16,929 nt of DNA, taken from an uncultured Eubacteriales bacterium. Lineage in GTDB: Bacteria; Bacillota; Clostridia; Monoglobales; Monoglobaceae. Of the stretch, positions 6,824-13,524 are shown one piece after another. The notes under the pieces are model-generated. The model saw nothing but the letters and a program-made list of their open reading frames with translations, searched no databases and was not told the DNA's origin. Positions within the stretch are counted from its first letter, which is position 1. Each line of letters starts with the position of its first letter. The stretch covers positions 1 to 16,929 of the forward strand of contig URZD01000024.1 in the NCBI GenBank assembly GCA_900552305.1, in the 5' to 3' direction. The translations under genes and the position numbers were made by a program.

Positions 6824-7596
6824 ATCGCATAAACGGGGACGATTTTAAAAGAGCCGTAAGCAATATGCGCATACCCGATGGGGCGCGAGAGCGCGCGGTT
6901 CAGAGAGCAATAGCGGTAAATCAAAATAAATTCAAAAAGGAGAACGGATATATGTCAAAAAGAAAGTTGATAATAGCGGCGGCAGCTGCATTGACGGTAA
7001 TTTGCGCGGCGGCGTACGCTGCGGGAGGAAGGGCGGTTTCGTGGTTCAGCTCGTCAAGCTCGAAACCGGACTACAGAACGCTGCCTACGGCGGAGCGGTG
7101 CGAAAAGGACGTGGGTTTTGTTCCGATACTTGTAAACAGCTTTGAAAACGGCTACACCTTCCGTGACGGAAGTATTGTCGACAATAATTTGAAGGACGAG
7201 GACGGCAGCTCGGTCGAAAAATTCAAGTCGTTTGACTTCCGCTACGAAAAGGACGGAGATGTTGTATATTTTAATCAGGAAAAATACGATTCGGATTTGT
7301 CGGAGGACGCCGACACGCTTAATATAGGCATAGGTGACGACGGTGTTAAATTTGAGTGGCACAGCTACAAAAACAAAGTTGTTCCCGCCGACTACAAGCT
7401 GACCGAGGAGGACAAGCGCGCGCAGGAAAGCGGCGAGCTTGTGTTCAGCTACGGCAGCGATAAGGTTGAGACAACGACCGTAAATACGGTTTCGTGGGAG
7501 GAGGACGGCATACATTATTCGCTTATGCAGATGGGGGGAAGGCTGTCGGAGGACGAGCTGCGCGGCATGGCGGACGAGGTTGCCGACAAAAAATAG
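6820..7596 (+). CDS. Membrane partner of the ECF sigma factor (putative anti-sigma, DUF4367-like C-terminus)
   Basis: 258 aa with one membrane span. The N-terminal 48 residues are cytoplasmic and charged (RIPDGARERAVQRAIAV, residues 17-33, resembles the IPxxLxxR-type segment of Clostridia anti-sigma partners). The transmembrane helix is about 49-68 (LIIAAAAALTVICAAAYAAG), followed by a Ser-rich linker and an external domain. The C-terminus IHYSLMQMGGRLSEDELRGM looks like the end of DUF4367-type domains. Translation is coupled to the sigma gene through ATGA, with GGGAG at 6805-6809. A second good start exists at codon 45 (SD 6934-6942, ATG 6952), which would give a form lacking the cytoplasmic segment. 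The anti-sigma role is inferred from position and topology. The signal sensed is unknown. Confidence 0.75.
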   Translation: MNRINGDDFKRAVSNMRIPDGARERAVQRAIAVNQNKFKKENGYMSKRKLIIAAAAALTVICAAAYAAGGRAVSWFSSSSSKPDYRTLPTAERCEKDVGFVPILVNSFENGYTFRDGSIVDNNLKDEDGSSVEKFKSFDFRYEKDGDVVYFNQEKYDSDLSEDADTLNIGIGDDGVKFEWHSYKNKVVPADYKLTEEDKRAQESGELVFSYGSDKVETTTVNTVSWEEDGIHYSLMQMGGRLSEDELRGMADEVADKK

Positions 7597-7647
7597 GATA
7601 GGGCTGCAATATCATAAAGGCACATGATAAATTGGGGCAAATACCGA

Positions 7648-7674
7648 AGCAAAAAGGTGTTTGCTCTTTTTTTT
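7648..7674 (+). terminator. Intrinsic terminator after the sigma operon
   Basis: AGCAAA (7648-7653), 6-nt loop, TTTGCT (7660-7665), then C and eight T. It lies 52 bp after the partner-gene stop and just before the next promoter. Confidence 0.8.
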
Positions 7675-7683
7675 GATGTACGC

Positions 7684-7712
7684 TTGACAAAAACAAAAGT
7701 CGGTGCTATGGT
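7684..7712 (+). promoter_or_regulatory. Sigma-A promoter of the small EamA gene
   Basis: Consensus TTGACA (7684-7689), 17-bp spacer, TATGGT (7707-7712) with TGC in front (extended -10). The predicted start, near 7719, leaves a leader of about 28 nt. Confidence 0.75.
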
Positions 7713-7746
7713 TAATATAAGAATACATAGTTGGGAAGATGAGAGT

Positions 7747-8160
7747 ATGTGGATTGTATATGCGGTTTTATCATCGGTTTTTGCCGCGCTGACATCCATT
7801 CTTGCAAAGGTGGGTATTGACGGAGTGAACTCCAATCTGGCAACGGGAATACGCACAGGGGTTGTGCTTGTTATGGCGTGGGTTATGGTGCTTATAACCG
7901 GCACGCAGTCGGGAATTGGCGATATAGGAAGGCGGAGCTGGCTGTTTCTTATCCTGTCGGGACTTGCGACGGGCGCGTCGTGGCTGTGCTATTATAAGGC
8001 GCTGCAAATGGGCGATGTTTCGCGCGTTGCGCCGATTGACAAAATGAGTATTGTGCTTACGCTTATTATGGCGTTTTTGTTCTTGCACGAGAAATTTACG
8101 GTAAAGACCGCTGTGGGCGCGGCTCTGATTACGGCGGGAACGCTGTTTACGGTTCTTTAA
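7747..8160 (+). CDS. EamA-family (DMT) small transporter, single repeat
   Basis: 137-aa integral membrane protein. It corresponds to one EamA repeat with about five hydrophobic helices, the form seen in small DMT transporters that work as dimers. It starts MWIVYAVLSSVFAALTSILA and contains GLATGASWLCYYKALQMGDV (the central re-entrant GxxxAxxxxxYYxAL pattern). It ends FLFLHEKFTVKTAVGAALIT, the xxxEKxTxxxxxGxxLI ending typical of EamA. I start at the ATG at 7747, after a weak purine-rich site (GGGAAGATGAGAG, 7733-7745). The same frame extends 41 codons upstream, but that part runs through the terminator and promoter and is not coding. Substrate unknown. It is convergent with a larger DMT gene. 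Confidence 0.88.
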   Translation: MWIVYAVLSSVFAALTSILAKVGIDGVNSNLATGIRTGVVLVMAWVMVLITGTQSGIGDIGRRSWLFLILSGLATGASWLCYYKALQMGDVSRVAPIDKMSIVLTLIMAFLFLHEKFTVKTAVGAALITAGTLFTVL

Positions 8161-8188
8161 TATATTTCGGCAAATCGCAAAAAGCATA

Positions 8189-8210
8189 GGCGACGGAGTA
8201 ATCCGCCGCC
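8189..8210. terminator. Hairpin between convergent transporter genes
   Basis: GGCGACGGA (8189-8197) pairs with TCCGCCGCC (8202-8210) across a 4-base loop with one A.C mismatch. It is followed on the plus strand by TTAATTATGTTC and on the minus strand by TATGCTTTTTGC, so either strand could use it. A second inverted repeat, CGCGGA/TCCGCG (8235-8240 with 8253-8258), precedes AT-rich sequence on the minus strand. The U-tracts are weak. Confidence 0.5.
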
Positions 8211-8263
8211 TTAATTATGTTCTAATTATTTTCCCGCGGACGTCAAGCCAAATCCGCGTCTAT

Positions 8264-9202
8264 CTAAAGCAGGTTAATGATAAGCAGTCCCGCGAATGCG
8301 GTTATAAGTCCGATTACGCATTTTGCGGTCAGCTTTTCCTTGAAGAAAAGCGCAGCCATAACGCCATGTGCGGTCGTCTTTTCCGAAAAGAAAGCCCCAG
8401 CCATAACGCTGCTGAGCATAAGTCCGCAGCCTTGGTTAAGCGGGTAGAGCTGTGCGGAGGTGAGGTAGGTTGCCGCCTTGGTCTTGAAGAACGAGTTCAT
8501 AAACAGGCAGACGGACATAACCAGAACGTACCAAAAAATCTCCTTTAAAATACGTCCGCCGCGCCCCGGCGCTTTGTTTCCGTGACCCGCCCCGGCGTAG
8601 CATACCGCAAGCGTCAGAGCGGAAAAGATGTATGTGTAAAAATTGAACACCGCCGCGTTTCCGCCGTCGATTATGTGTGTAAACAGCTTTTGCGAAAAGT
8701 CGGTAAGTCCGTTTGCGATTCCGCAAATCAGAAGTATTATAAAGGACATAACCGACATTTTTTCCTTGATAGAGTTGTTATACGAACACATAATTATTAC
8801 CGCGACAAGCAGTACGCCCATGCCCGCCCACTGATTGAGCCGTATAGGCTCGCGGAACACGGCAAAGCTGAGCAAAAGCGTGACAAGCACGCCGAGCATA
8901 AGGAACACATCAAGCATCATGTACGCGCCCTTTTTCACCGCAAGCAGCCAGCTTACGACAAAAACGGAGGTCATAACCCCCGAAAGCGCGGTAATTAGCA
9001 GCGTTTTTGCGTTAACCGCAAGAAGGCGGAGATTCCCCTGCAATGCAAGCAGAGAAAAGCCGATCAGTATACAAAAAATCATTCTGACAGTATTGACAAG
9101 CATTGCGTCGCGGTACTCGCTGACGCTGCCGCTTGTCTTTTTTCCGCAGTAGCCCTTTATCGCGCCGCTTAAAAGCGCAATTGCCACAAATATATATCCC
9201 AT
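8264..9202 (-). CDS. DMT-superfamily (EamA-like) transporter with internal duplication
   Basis: 312-aa membrane protein with about ten hydrophobic segments, a two-repeat drug/metabolite transporter. It begins MGYIFVAIALLSGAIKGYCG. The first half carries WLLAVKKGAYMMLDVFLMLG and FREPIRLNQWAGMGVLLVAV, an EamA-type repeat end. The second half ends ALFFKEKLTAKCVIGLITAF. Just before that motif a similar 15-residue stretch occurs (GAFFSEKTTAHGVMA), encoded by a 45-bp imperfect tandem duplication, so the last cytoplasmic loop is longer than usual. The ATG at 9202 follows GGGGAGG (9210-9216) by 7 nt. It has its own promoter and a long structured leader, which suggests controlled expression. Substrate not predictable from sequence. 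Confidence 0.88.
   Translation of the reverse strand: MGYIFVAIALLSGAIKGYCGKKTSGSVSEYRDAMLVNTVRMIFCILIGFSLLALQGNLRLLAVNAKTLLITALSGVMTSVFVVSWLLAVKKGAYMMLDVFLMLGVLVTLLLSFAVFREPIRLNQWAGMGVLLVAVIIMCSYNNSIKEKMSVMSFIILLICGIANGLTDFSQKLFTHIIDGGNAAVFNFYTYIFSALTLAVCYAGAGHGNKAPGRGGRILKEIFWYVLVMSVCLFMNSFFKTKAATYLTSAQLYPLNQGCGLMLSSVMAGAFFSEKTTAHGVMAALFFKEKLTAKCVIGLITAFAGLLIINLL
8318..8407 (-). repeat. 45-bp imperfect tandem duplication inside the DMT gene
   Basis: Copies are 8318-8362 and 8363-8407, with 34 of 45 bases identical by my count and no gap. The length is a multiple of three, so the frame is kept. The encoded copies are VMAGAFFSEKTTAHG and VMAALFFKEKLTAKC. The second carries the usual EKxT motif. 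Confidence 0.85.
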
Positions 9203-9430
9203 TATGTATCCTCCCCGCGCAGCTTAGGCACACGGAGGTTAAAACCGATATGCCCCGTGATTGAAAATCATCAGCTTTTTGAGCCGTTGTTCTCTAAGGC
9301 TGCCCTTTTCTTTTTCAAAGCTACAGCCGACAAGAGCGGTTTTCGGCTCTGTCGGCTGTATAGCGGCAAACGCCGCGTATCCCATTCGGAGTCTTTATGC
9401 CTTATCCGGCTGTGAAATTCATTCTCTTAC
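9203..9430 (-). promoter_or_regulatory. Long structured 5' leader of the DMT gene
   Basis: About 227 nt between the predicted start and the ATG, with no ORF. On plus coordinates it holds four helices. The first is AGCTTT/AAAGCT (9273-9278 with 9317-9322), enclosing AGCC/GGCT. The second is a 14-bp helix with one bulge (9323-9337 with 9346-9359, loop GGTTTTCG). The third is GCGGC/GCCGC (9363-9376) and the fourth is CGGA/TCCG (9387-9390 with 9405-9408). CACGG and CCGTG near the ribosome site form a further hairpin. CGGCTC (9344-9349) can alternatively pair with GAGCCG (9281-9286), so two exclusive folds exist. I could not match it to a known riboswitch class, including guanidine-I. It could be a repeat element instead. 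Confidence 0.5.
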
Positions 9431-9436
9431 TGAAAT

Positions 9437-9465
9437 ATAATATCACATTTTTGCGTTTTTTACAA
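9437..9465 (-). promoter_or_regulatory. Sigma-A promoter of the DMT gene
   Basis: Minus strand: TTGTAA (9460-9465), 17-bp spacer, TATTAT (9437-9442) preceded by TGTGA (extended -10). Confidence 0.7.
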
Positions 9466-9500
9466 GCGTATATGCGCGAAAAATGAAAATTTTTTTCACA

Positions 9501-9530
9501 AAAAGTACAAATTTGTCAGCGGAAATTTGT
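9501..9530 (-). terminator. AT-rich terminator after malQ
   Basis: Immediately after the malQ stop, ACAAATTT (9523-9530 read on minus) pairs with AAATTTGT (9507-9514) across an 8-nt loop, followed by AC and five T. The stem is AT-rich, so termination may be partial. Confidence 0.5.
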
Positions 9531-10973
9531 TCAAAATGACGCTTTTCTCCCATATTCGCTGTTCCACTTGCGGAATTTGTTCCTGTTGATACCGTCAAGC
9601 TGACCGCGGGTTATGCGATAGCTCCAGTTTCCGCCGCTCCTTCCGGGGACGTTCAGGCGGGTATCGCTGCCGTAAAGAAGGAGGTCCTGTACGGGCAGAA
9701 TAAGAAGTCCCGCGTGGCTCGCGAACATTGTGCGCAGTATGGAATCATAGCAGCTGTTCCAATCGTCACCCTCAAAGCCGCAGTAGGACAGCAGCCGTTT
9801 TCTTGTGTCCGCGTCAAGCTCCCATACATAGCCGAGCAGCGTGTTGTTGTCGTGCGTTCCCGTGTAGGCGATACAGTTGTTTTTGTAGTTGTGAGGGAGG
9901 TGCGGCGAGTCGGAATCGCCCTGAAAGCCGAACTGCAAAACACGCATACCGGGAAAACCGCTTTTTTCGACAAGCTCGTGTACCGCGTCTGTTATGTCGC
10001 CCAAATCCTCTGCTATAAGCAGCCTGTCGCCGGAAACGCTCTTGATTGCATCAATCAGAGCCAAACCCGGTCCCTTGCACCAAACGCCGTCTTTGGCGGT
10101 TTCCGCATCGGCGGGGATACTGTAGTATGACTCGATACCGCGGAAGTGGTCGATTCGCACGCCGTCAAAAAGCTCGGTCATGAACGAAATACGCTCCTTC
10201 CACCACGAAAAGCCGTCGCTTTGCATTGCTTCCCAGTCGTAAAGCGGGTTGCCCCACAGCTGACCGTCCTTGGCAAAGTAGTCGGGTGGAACGCCCGCAA
10301 CGGCGGTCGGAAGGCTGCGCGCGTCAAGCAAAAATTGGATAGGATTCGACCAAACGTCCGCGCTGTCCCACGATACATATATCGGAATGTCACCGATTAT
10401 TTTTACGCCGCGTTCATGCGCATATTCGCGGATTTCCTTCCACTGCTCAAAAAAGATATATTGGGTAAATTCCCACAGCCGCTGCTCGGATTCGTCAGGC
10501 TCGGCGACCGTCCACTCGTTCCACGTCAGCTCTCCGTTCGCCTTGCGCAGCGCCATAAAACGGCAAAAGTTTTCCGTCTGCTTGTGTCCGTCAAGAAATC
10601 CGCGGATTTTGCCACTGTCCGAAAAACGCTCCGCCGCGCGGGCGAGCAGCGGCATACGCTCGGCAAAAAGACGCTCGAACTCACAGGAATACGGCGTGCA
10701 CTGGCGCGCGCCTTCAAGCTCCGCCGAGGTGAGAAGTCCCATTTCGTGAAGTCGGTCAAGGTCGATAAAATACGGATTCAGACTGAATGCGCTGTAGGAC
10801 TTGTACGGCGAGCTAAAGTCATCGGGAAGGCAGAACGGCAAAACCTGCCATACTCCAAAGCCGCAGTCGGAAATAAAATCTATCCACTCCTTTGCCGCCT
10901 TGCCGAGCGAGCCTTCGGAATACTCGCCCCAAAGCGAGGATATGTGCATTAAAACTCCGCTTGCGCGTTTCAT
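9531..10973 (-). CDS. malQ: 4-alpha-glucanotransferase (amylomaltase, GH77)
   Basis: Cytosolic enzyme of 480 aa that moves alpha-1,4-glucan segments between maltodextrins and releases glucose, used in starch/glycogen breakdown. GH77 landmarks are SGVLMHISSL (5-14), SPYKSYSAFSLNP (55-67), IIGDIPIYVSWDSADVW (192-208), and the catalytic nucleophile Asp275 in RIDHFRG. The acid/base Glu322 lies in AEDLG and the third carboxylate Asp375 in TGTHDNN, so all three catalytic acids are present. Length is normal. The ATG at 10973 follows GGGAG (10983-10987) by 9 nt. It stands alone with its own promoter and terminator. No other glycogen genes are in the window, so its pathway context cannot be read here. 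Confidence 0.97.
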   Translation of the reverse strand: MKRASGVLMHISSLWGEYSEGSLGKAAKEWIDFISDCGFGVWQVLPFCLPDDFSSPYKSYSAFSLNPYFIDLDRLHEMGLLTSAELEGARQCTPYSCEFERLFAERMPLLARAAERFSDSGKIRGFLDGHKQTENFCRFMALRKANGELTWNEWTVAEPDESEQRLWEFTQYIFFEQWKEIREYAHERGVKIIGDIPIYVSWDSADVWSNPIQFLLDARSLPTAVAGVPPDYFAKDGQLWGNPLYDWEAMQSDGFSWWKERISFMTELFDGVRIDHFRGIESYYSIPADAETAKDGVWCKGPGLALIDAIKSVSGDRLLIAEDLGDITDAVHELVEKSGFPGMRVLQFGFQGDSDSPHLPHNYKNNCIAYTGTHDNNTLLGYVWELDADTRKRLLSYCGFEGDDWNSCYDSILRTMFASHAGLLILPVQDLLLYGSDTRLNVPGRSGGNWSYRITRGQLDGINRNKFRKWNSEYGRKASF

Positions 10974-10994
10974 ATAAAATTGCTCCCTTCAAAG

Positions 10995-11020
10995 CCGTAC
11001 CGCAAAAAAGCGGCATACGG
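10995..11020 (-). promoter_or_regulatory. Hairpin in the malQ leader
   Basis: CCGTA-CCGC (10995-11003) pairs with GCGG-CA-TACGG (11010-11020) around a six-A loop. It lies between the predicted start (about 11033) and the ribosome site, eight bases upstream of the latter. Function unknown; it may stabilise the message or modulate translation. Confidence 0.4.
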
Positions 11021-11039
11021 TTTAAAAATACTTTCCTAT

Positions 11040-11068
11040 ATTATACTACCGGTTTTTTGTTTTTGCAA
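11040..11068 (-). promoter_or_regulatory. Sigma-A promoter of malQ
   Basis: Minus strand: TTGCAA (11063-11068), 17-bp spacer, perfect TATAAT (11040-11045). The -35 lies 5 bp beyond the T-tract of the bioY terminator. Confidence 0.8.
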
Positions 11069-11073
11069 CGGTA

Positions 11074-11120
11074 AAAAAATAAACACCGCCGCCCAACGCC
11101 AAAGCGGCGGGGCAGCGGTG
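11074..11120 (-). terminator. Intrinsic terminator after bioY
   Basis: A GC-rich hairpin, 11084-11120 (closed by CACCGC/GCGGTG, alternative stem CCGCCGC/GCGGCGG), followed on the minus strand by TTTATTTTTTT. It lies about 60 bp after the bioY stop. Confidence 0.8.
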
Positions 11121-11178
11121 AAGGATTCGGACGCATGGGTGTTGAACACAGTCTGCCGCGTTGTCCTTGCGGGGCGTA

Positions 11179-11724
11179 CTACCTGTTTACCACACCGTAA
11201 AGCCGCGATGAGAGCATAACCGCAAGGGTAATTTTTATAAGGTCGGGAACGATAAACGGCGCAACGCAGGTCAGTGTTGCCGCGGCAAATGTCGATGGGG
11301 TTATGCTGCCGGTCGATATGTAGACATACTGCAGCGTGCCGAATATGTAGCAGACAATCAGTCCGAGTGCCATAGCAACGAACGAAACCCAAAAGCCGTG
11401 ACCGAAACGGTCGGTTATCAGTCCCGTTATCAGTGCGCAAAGCACAAATCCCGTTATATATCCGCCTGTTGTGCCGAGTATAACGCCGACTCCGCCGCGA
11501 AAGCCGGAGAAAACCGGAAGTCCGACCGCGCCGAGCAGGATATAAAGAAGAACGGCAGCCGGGCCGCGCTTTGTACCGAGGATTGCCGCCGCACAGAACA
11601 CCGCAAAGGTTTGCAGTGTGAACGGAATCACGAACGGTACGGAAATCCACGAGCATACGGCAATTACCGCGCCGAACAGTGAAACGTAAAGTAAATCGCG
11701 TAGTTTGAAAACACTTTTTGTCAT
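11179..11724 (-). CDS. bioY: BioY, substrate-binding S component of a biotin ECF transporter
   Basis: 181-aa membrane protein with about six helices that binds biotin and works with the shared energy-coupling module (EcfT plus two EcfA ATPases), none of which is in this window. Family landmarks are IPFTLQTFAVFCAAAILG (33-50) and LLYILLGAVGLPVFSGFRGG (59-78) followed by GTTGGYITGF (84-93), the most conserved BioY stretches. The ATG at 11724 follows AGGAGG (11732-11737) by 7 nt. It has its own promoter and terminator and is therefore monocistronic. Control by the biotin repressor BirA would be expected, but I found no convincing palindromic operator. Confidence 0.96.
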   Translation of the reverse strand: MTKSVFKLRDLLYVSLFGAVIAVCSWISVPFVIPFTLQTFAVFCAAAILGTKRGPAAVLLYILLGAVGLPVFSGFRGGVGVILGTTGGYITGFVLCALITGLITDRFGHGFWVSFVAMALGLIVCYIFGTLQYVYISTGSITPSTFAAATLTCVAPFIVPDLIKITLAVMLSSRLYGVVNR

Positions 11725-11809
11725 TTGAAAACCTCCTGAAGCTGAAAATTTTTAAATTTGTTCTCTTATTTAATATAATTGAAGAAAAATTCCTTTTTCG
11801 ACCGAAAAA

Positions 11810-11838
11810 AGTATACCACAAAAAGGCGGCTCTTGTAA
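11810..11838 (-). promoter_or_regulatory. Sigma-A promoter of bioY
   Basis: Minus strand: TTACAA (11833-11838), 17-bp spacer, TATACT (11810-11815) with TGTGG in front (extended -10). The leader of about 80 nt contains a short GAAAAA/TTTTTC hairpin. Confidence 0.65.
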
Positions 11839-11986
11839 ATAGGTTGACCACAATTTATGTACATTTTTACAAAAAAATCCTTAATTCGACACAATATCTT
11901 GTGTTGCGACCTCGTAAGACGGGTAGTTTTGTTAAAATTTGATTACAAAAAAGTTAAAATTTTCTCAAATTTTTTTCAAAAAACTA
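11839..11986. other. Spacer between bioY and mraZ promoters with a small inverted repeat
   Basis: AT-rich DNA between the two divergent promoters. The only clear structure is CGACACAA (11887-11894) with TTGTGTTG (11899-11906) around TATC, a 20-bp imperfect palindrome of the size of a repressor site. Owner unknown. No gene seen. Confidence 0.35.
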
Positions 11987-12015
11987 TTGCAAAAAGAAAA
12001 AAAGTGGTGTAAAAT
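11987..12015 (+). promoter_or_regulatory. Sigma-A promoter of mraZ / dcw cluster
   Basis: TTGCAA (11987-11992), 17-bp spacer, TAAAAT (12010-12015). The predicted start is near 12022. The spacer contains the first AAGTGG box. Confidence 0.75.
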
Positions 12016-12060
12016 AAAATAAAAGTGGGGAGAAGTGGAATGCTTTGCCCACAAAGTGGT
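12001..12060 (+). promoter_or_regulatory. mraZ operator: Four AAGTGG boxes, probable MraZ operator
   Basis: AAAGTGG occurs at 12001, 12022 and 12053, and GAAGTGG at 12032, all on the plus strand. Start-to-start distances are 21, 10 and 21 bp, i.e. two, one and two helical turns, so all boxes face the same side. MraZ is known to bind short GTGG-containing direct repeats in front of its own gene (AAAGTGG in Mollicutes). Box 1 lies between -35 and -10 and the others cover the start, a repressing arrangement. Confidence 0.75.
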
Positions 12061-12090
12061 ATAAAAAGCTCGGCGAGGAGATGAAAAGAA

Positions 12091-12516
12091 GTGCTTATAG
12101 GCGAGTATTATCACAACCTTGACGCAAAAGGAAGAGTAAGTATCCCATCAAAGTTCAGAGATGACCTGGGTGGGACATTTGTGCTGTCCAAGGGTCTTGA
12201 GAGCTGCCTCAGAGCATATTCGGTTGCCGAGTGGGAAGGATTTCAGAACGAGCTGCTTGCGCTTAAGGGTGAGGAAGGGCGAATGATTCAGCGTTTCTTC
12301 TTCGGCGGTGCGACAGAGTGCGAGATTGACGCGCAGGGCAGAGTGGTGATACCGCCCAAATTTAGGGAATACGCACAGCTAAGCAAGGAAATTGTGATTG
12401 TGGGAATGACAGGCTGCGCGGAAATCTGGGCAAAGGAGAATTGGGACGCGTATACAGAGAAATCCGATTTCGAGGCGGATAAGCTTCGCGAAATTGCGGA
12501 GAAACTGGGAATATGA
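12091..12516 (+). CDS. mraZ: Transcriptional regulator MraZ
   Basis: DNA-binding regulator of the division/cell-wall cluster; 141 aa, a normal length. Two AbrB-like halves each carry the DxxGR motif: DAKGRVSIPSKFR (residues 11-23) and DAQGRVVIPPKFR. The family forms ring-shaped oligomers that bind repeated boxes in its own promoter, which are visible just upstream. The start is GTG at 12091, ten bases after GAGGAG (12075-12080). The ATG at 12081 is out of frame. MLIGEYYHNLDAKGR matches MraZ N-termini elsewhere. It overlaps rsmH by four bases (ATGA). Confidence 0.97.
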   Translation: MLIGEYYHNLDAKGRVSIPSKFRDDLGGTFVLSKGLESCLRAYSVAEWEGFQNELLALKGEEGRMIQRFFFGGATECEIDAQGRVVIPPKFREYAQLSKEIVIVGMTGCAEIWAKENWDAYTEKSDFEADKLREIAEKLGI

Positions 12517-13454
12517 GTATAGAATTTAAACATATATCCGTATTGCTTGACGAAAGCATAAAACTGCTTGACGTGAAGCCAAACGGCATATACGTTGACG
12601 GAACACTGGGCGGCGGCGGACATTCCGAGCTGATTTGCTCCAAGCTGGGCGACGGCGGACGGCTTATCGGTATTGATCGCGATGAGACCGCGCTTCGCGC
12701 GGCGGGCGAACGGCTTGCAAGATTCGGCGATTCGGTCAGCATTGTACACAGCAACTATGCGGATATAAAAAATGTACTTAAACAACTGAATATAGAAGGT
12801 ATTGACGGAGCGGTACTTGACCTCGGCGTTTCATCGCCGCAGCTTGACGATGCGGAGCGCGGATTCAGCTATAACGCGGAGGCGCGCCTGGATATGCGCA
12901 TGGACCGCGGTCAGGCGCTGAGTGCGTACGAGGTTGTGAACGATTATTCGGAGGAGGAATTGAGCCGGATAATATTCGAGTACGGCGAGGAACGGCACGC
13001 GCGGCGGATTGCGCGGCAGATTGCAAAGGTGCGAAAGCGGAGGAAAATTGAAACGACAACCGAGCTTTCGGAGCTTATAAAAAGCGTGATTCCCGCAAAG
13101 GAGAGGTTTGCGGACAAGCATCCGGCAAAGAGGACGTTTCAGGCGATAAGGATAGAGGTAAACAACGAGCTTGGACTTCTTGAAGGCGCCGTCCGCGATT
13201 TTACGGATGTTTTGAAGCCGGGCGGAGTGCTTGCGGTTATAACATTTCACTCACTGGAGGACAGAATCGTCAAGCGGACGTTTTCCGACCTTGCCTCGGG
13301 TTGCATTTGTCCGAAGGAGTTTCCGATTTGCGTGTGCGGCAGAAAGCCGCAGGTGAAAATACTGACGAAAAAACCGATAACATCGGGTGATGAGGAGCTT
13401 GAAAGAAACATGAGAGCGCACAGCGCAAAGCTGCGCGCCGTTAAGAAACTGTAA
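12513..13454 (+). CDS. rsmH: 16S rRNA (cytosine1402-N4)-methyltransferase
   Basis: SAM-dependent methyltransferase that modifies C1402 in the ribosomal P site; 313 aa, usual length. Landmarks are HISVLLDESI (7-16), the SAM loop DGTLGGGGHS (29-38), IGIDRD (52-57), LDLGVSSPQLDDAERGFSY (102-120), NELGLLEGAV (218-227) and TFHSLEDRIVKRTF (244-257). A C-x-C...C-x-C group (263-275) is common in Firmicute RsmH proteins. The ATG overlaps the mraZ stop (ATGA), so translation is coupled. A 245-bp repeat-rich gap follows before ftsL, which is unusual for this cluster. Confidence 0.98.
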   Translation: MSIEFKHISVLLDESIKLLDVKPNGIYVDGTLGGGGHSELICSKLGDGGRLIGIDRDETALRAAGERLARFGDSVSIVHSNYADIKNVLKQLNIEGIDGAVLDLGVSSPQLDDAERGFSYNAEARLDMRMDRGQALSAYEVVNDYSEEELSRIIFEYGEERHARRIARQIAKVRKRRKIETTTELSELIKSVIPAKERFADKHPAKRTFQAIRIEVNNELGLLEGAVRDFTDVLKPGGVLAVITFHSLEDRIVKRTFSDLASGCICPKEFPICVCGRKPQVKILTKKPITSGDEELERNMRAHSAKLRAVKKL

Positions 13455-13524
13455 AATTTATCGCTGCCGCCTGTGCGGCGCGGTTTTGAAAAGTGTTGTT
13501 GCGCGGCGGGGCGCAGCTCTGTCC

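Noticed and set aside
7597..7746. Longer EamA protein starting at 7624
   Set aside because: The extra 41 codons pass through a terminator and a consensus promoter and are not hydrophobic. The family starts at the ATG at 7747.
10146..10952. 268-codon open frame on the plus strand
   Set aside because: It is antisense to malQ, which has all catalytic motifs. The frame is basic and low in structure, as expected for a shadow.
11816..11870. BirA (biotin repressor) operator before bioY
   Set aside because: TTGTAAATAGGTTGACCACAA has matching ends, but the total length is too short and the half-sites are irregular compared with known BirA sites.
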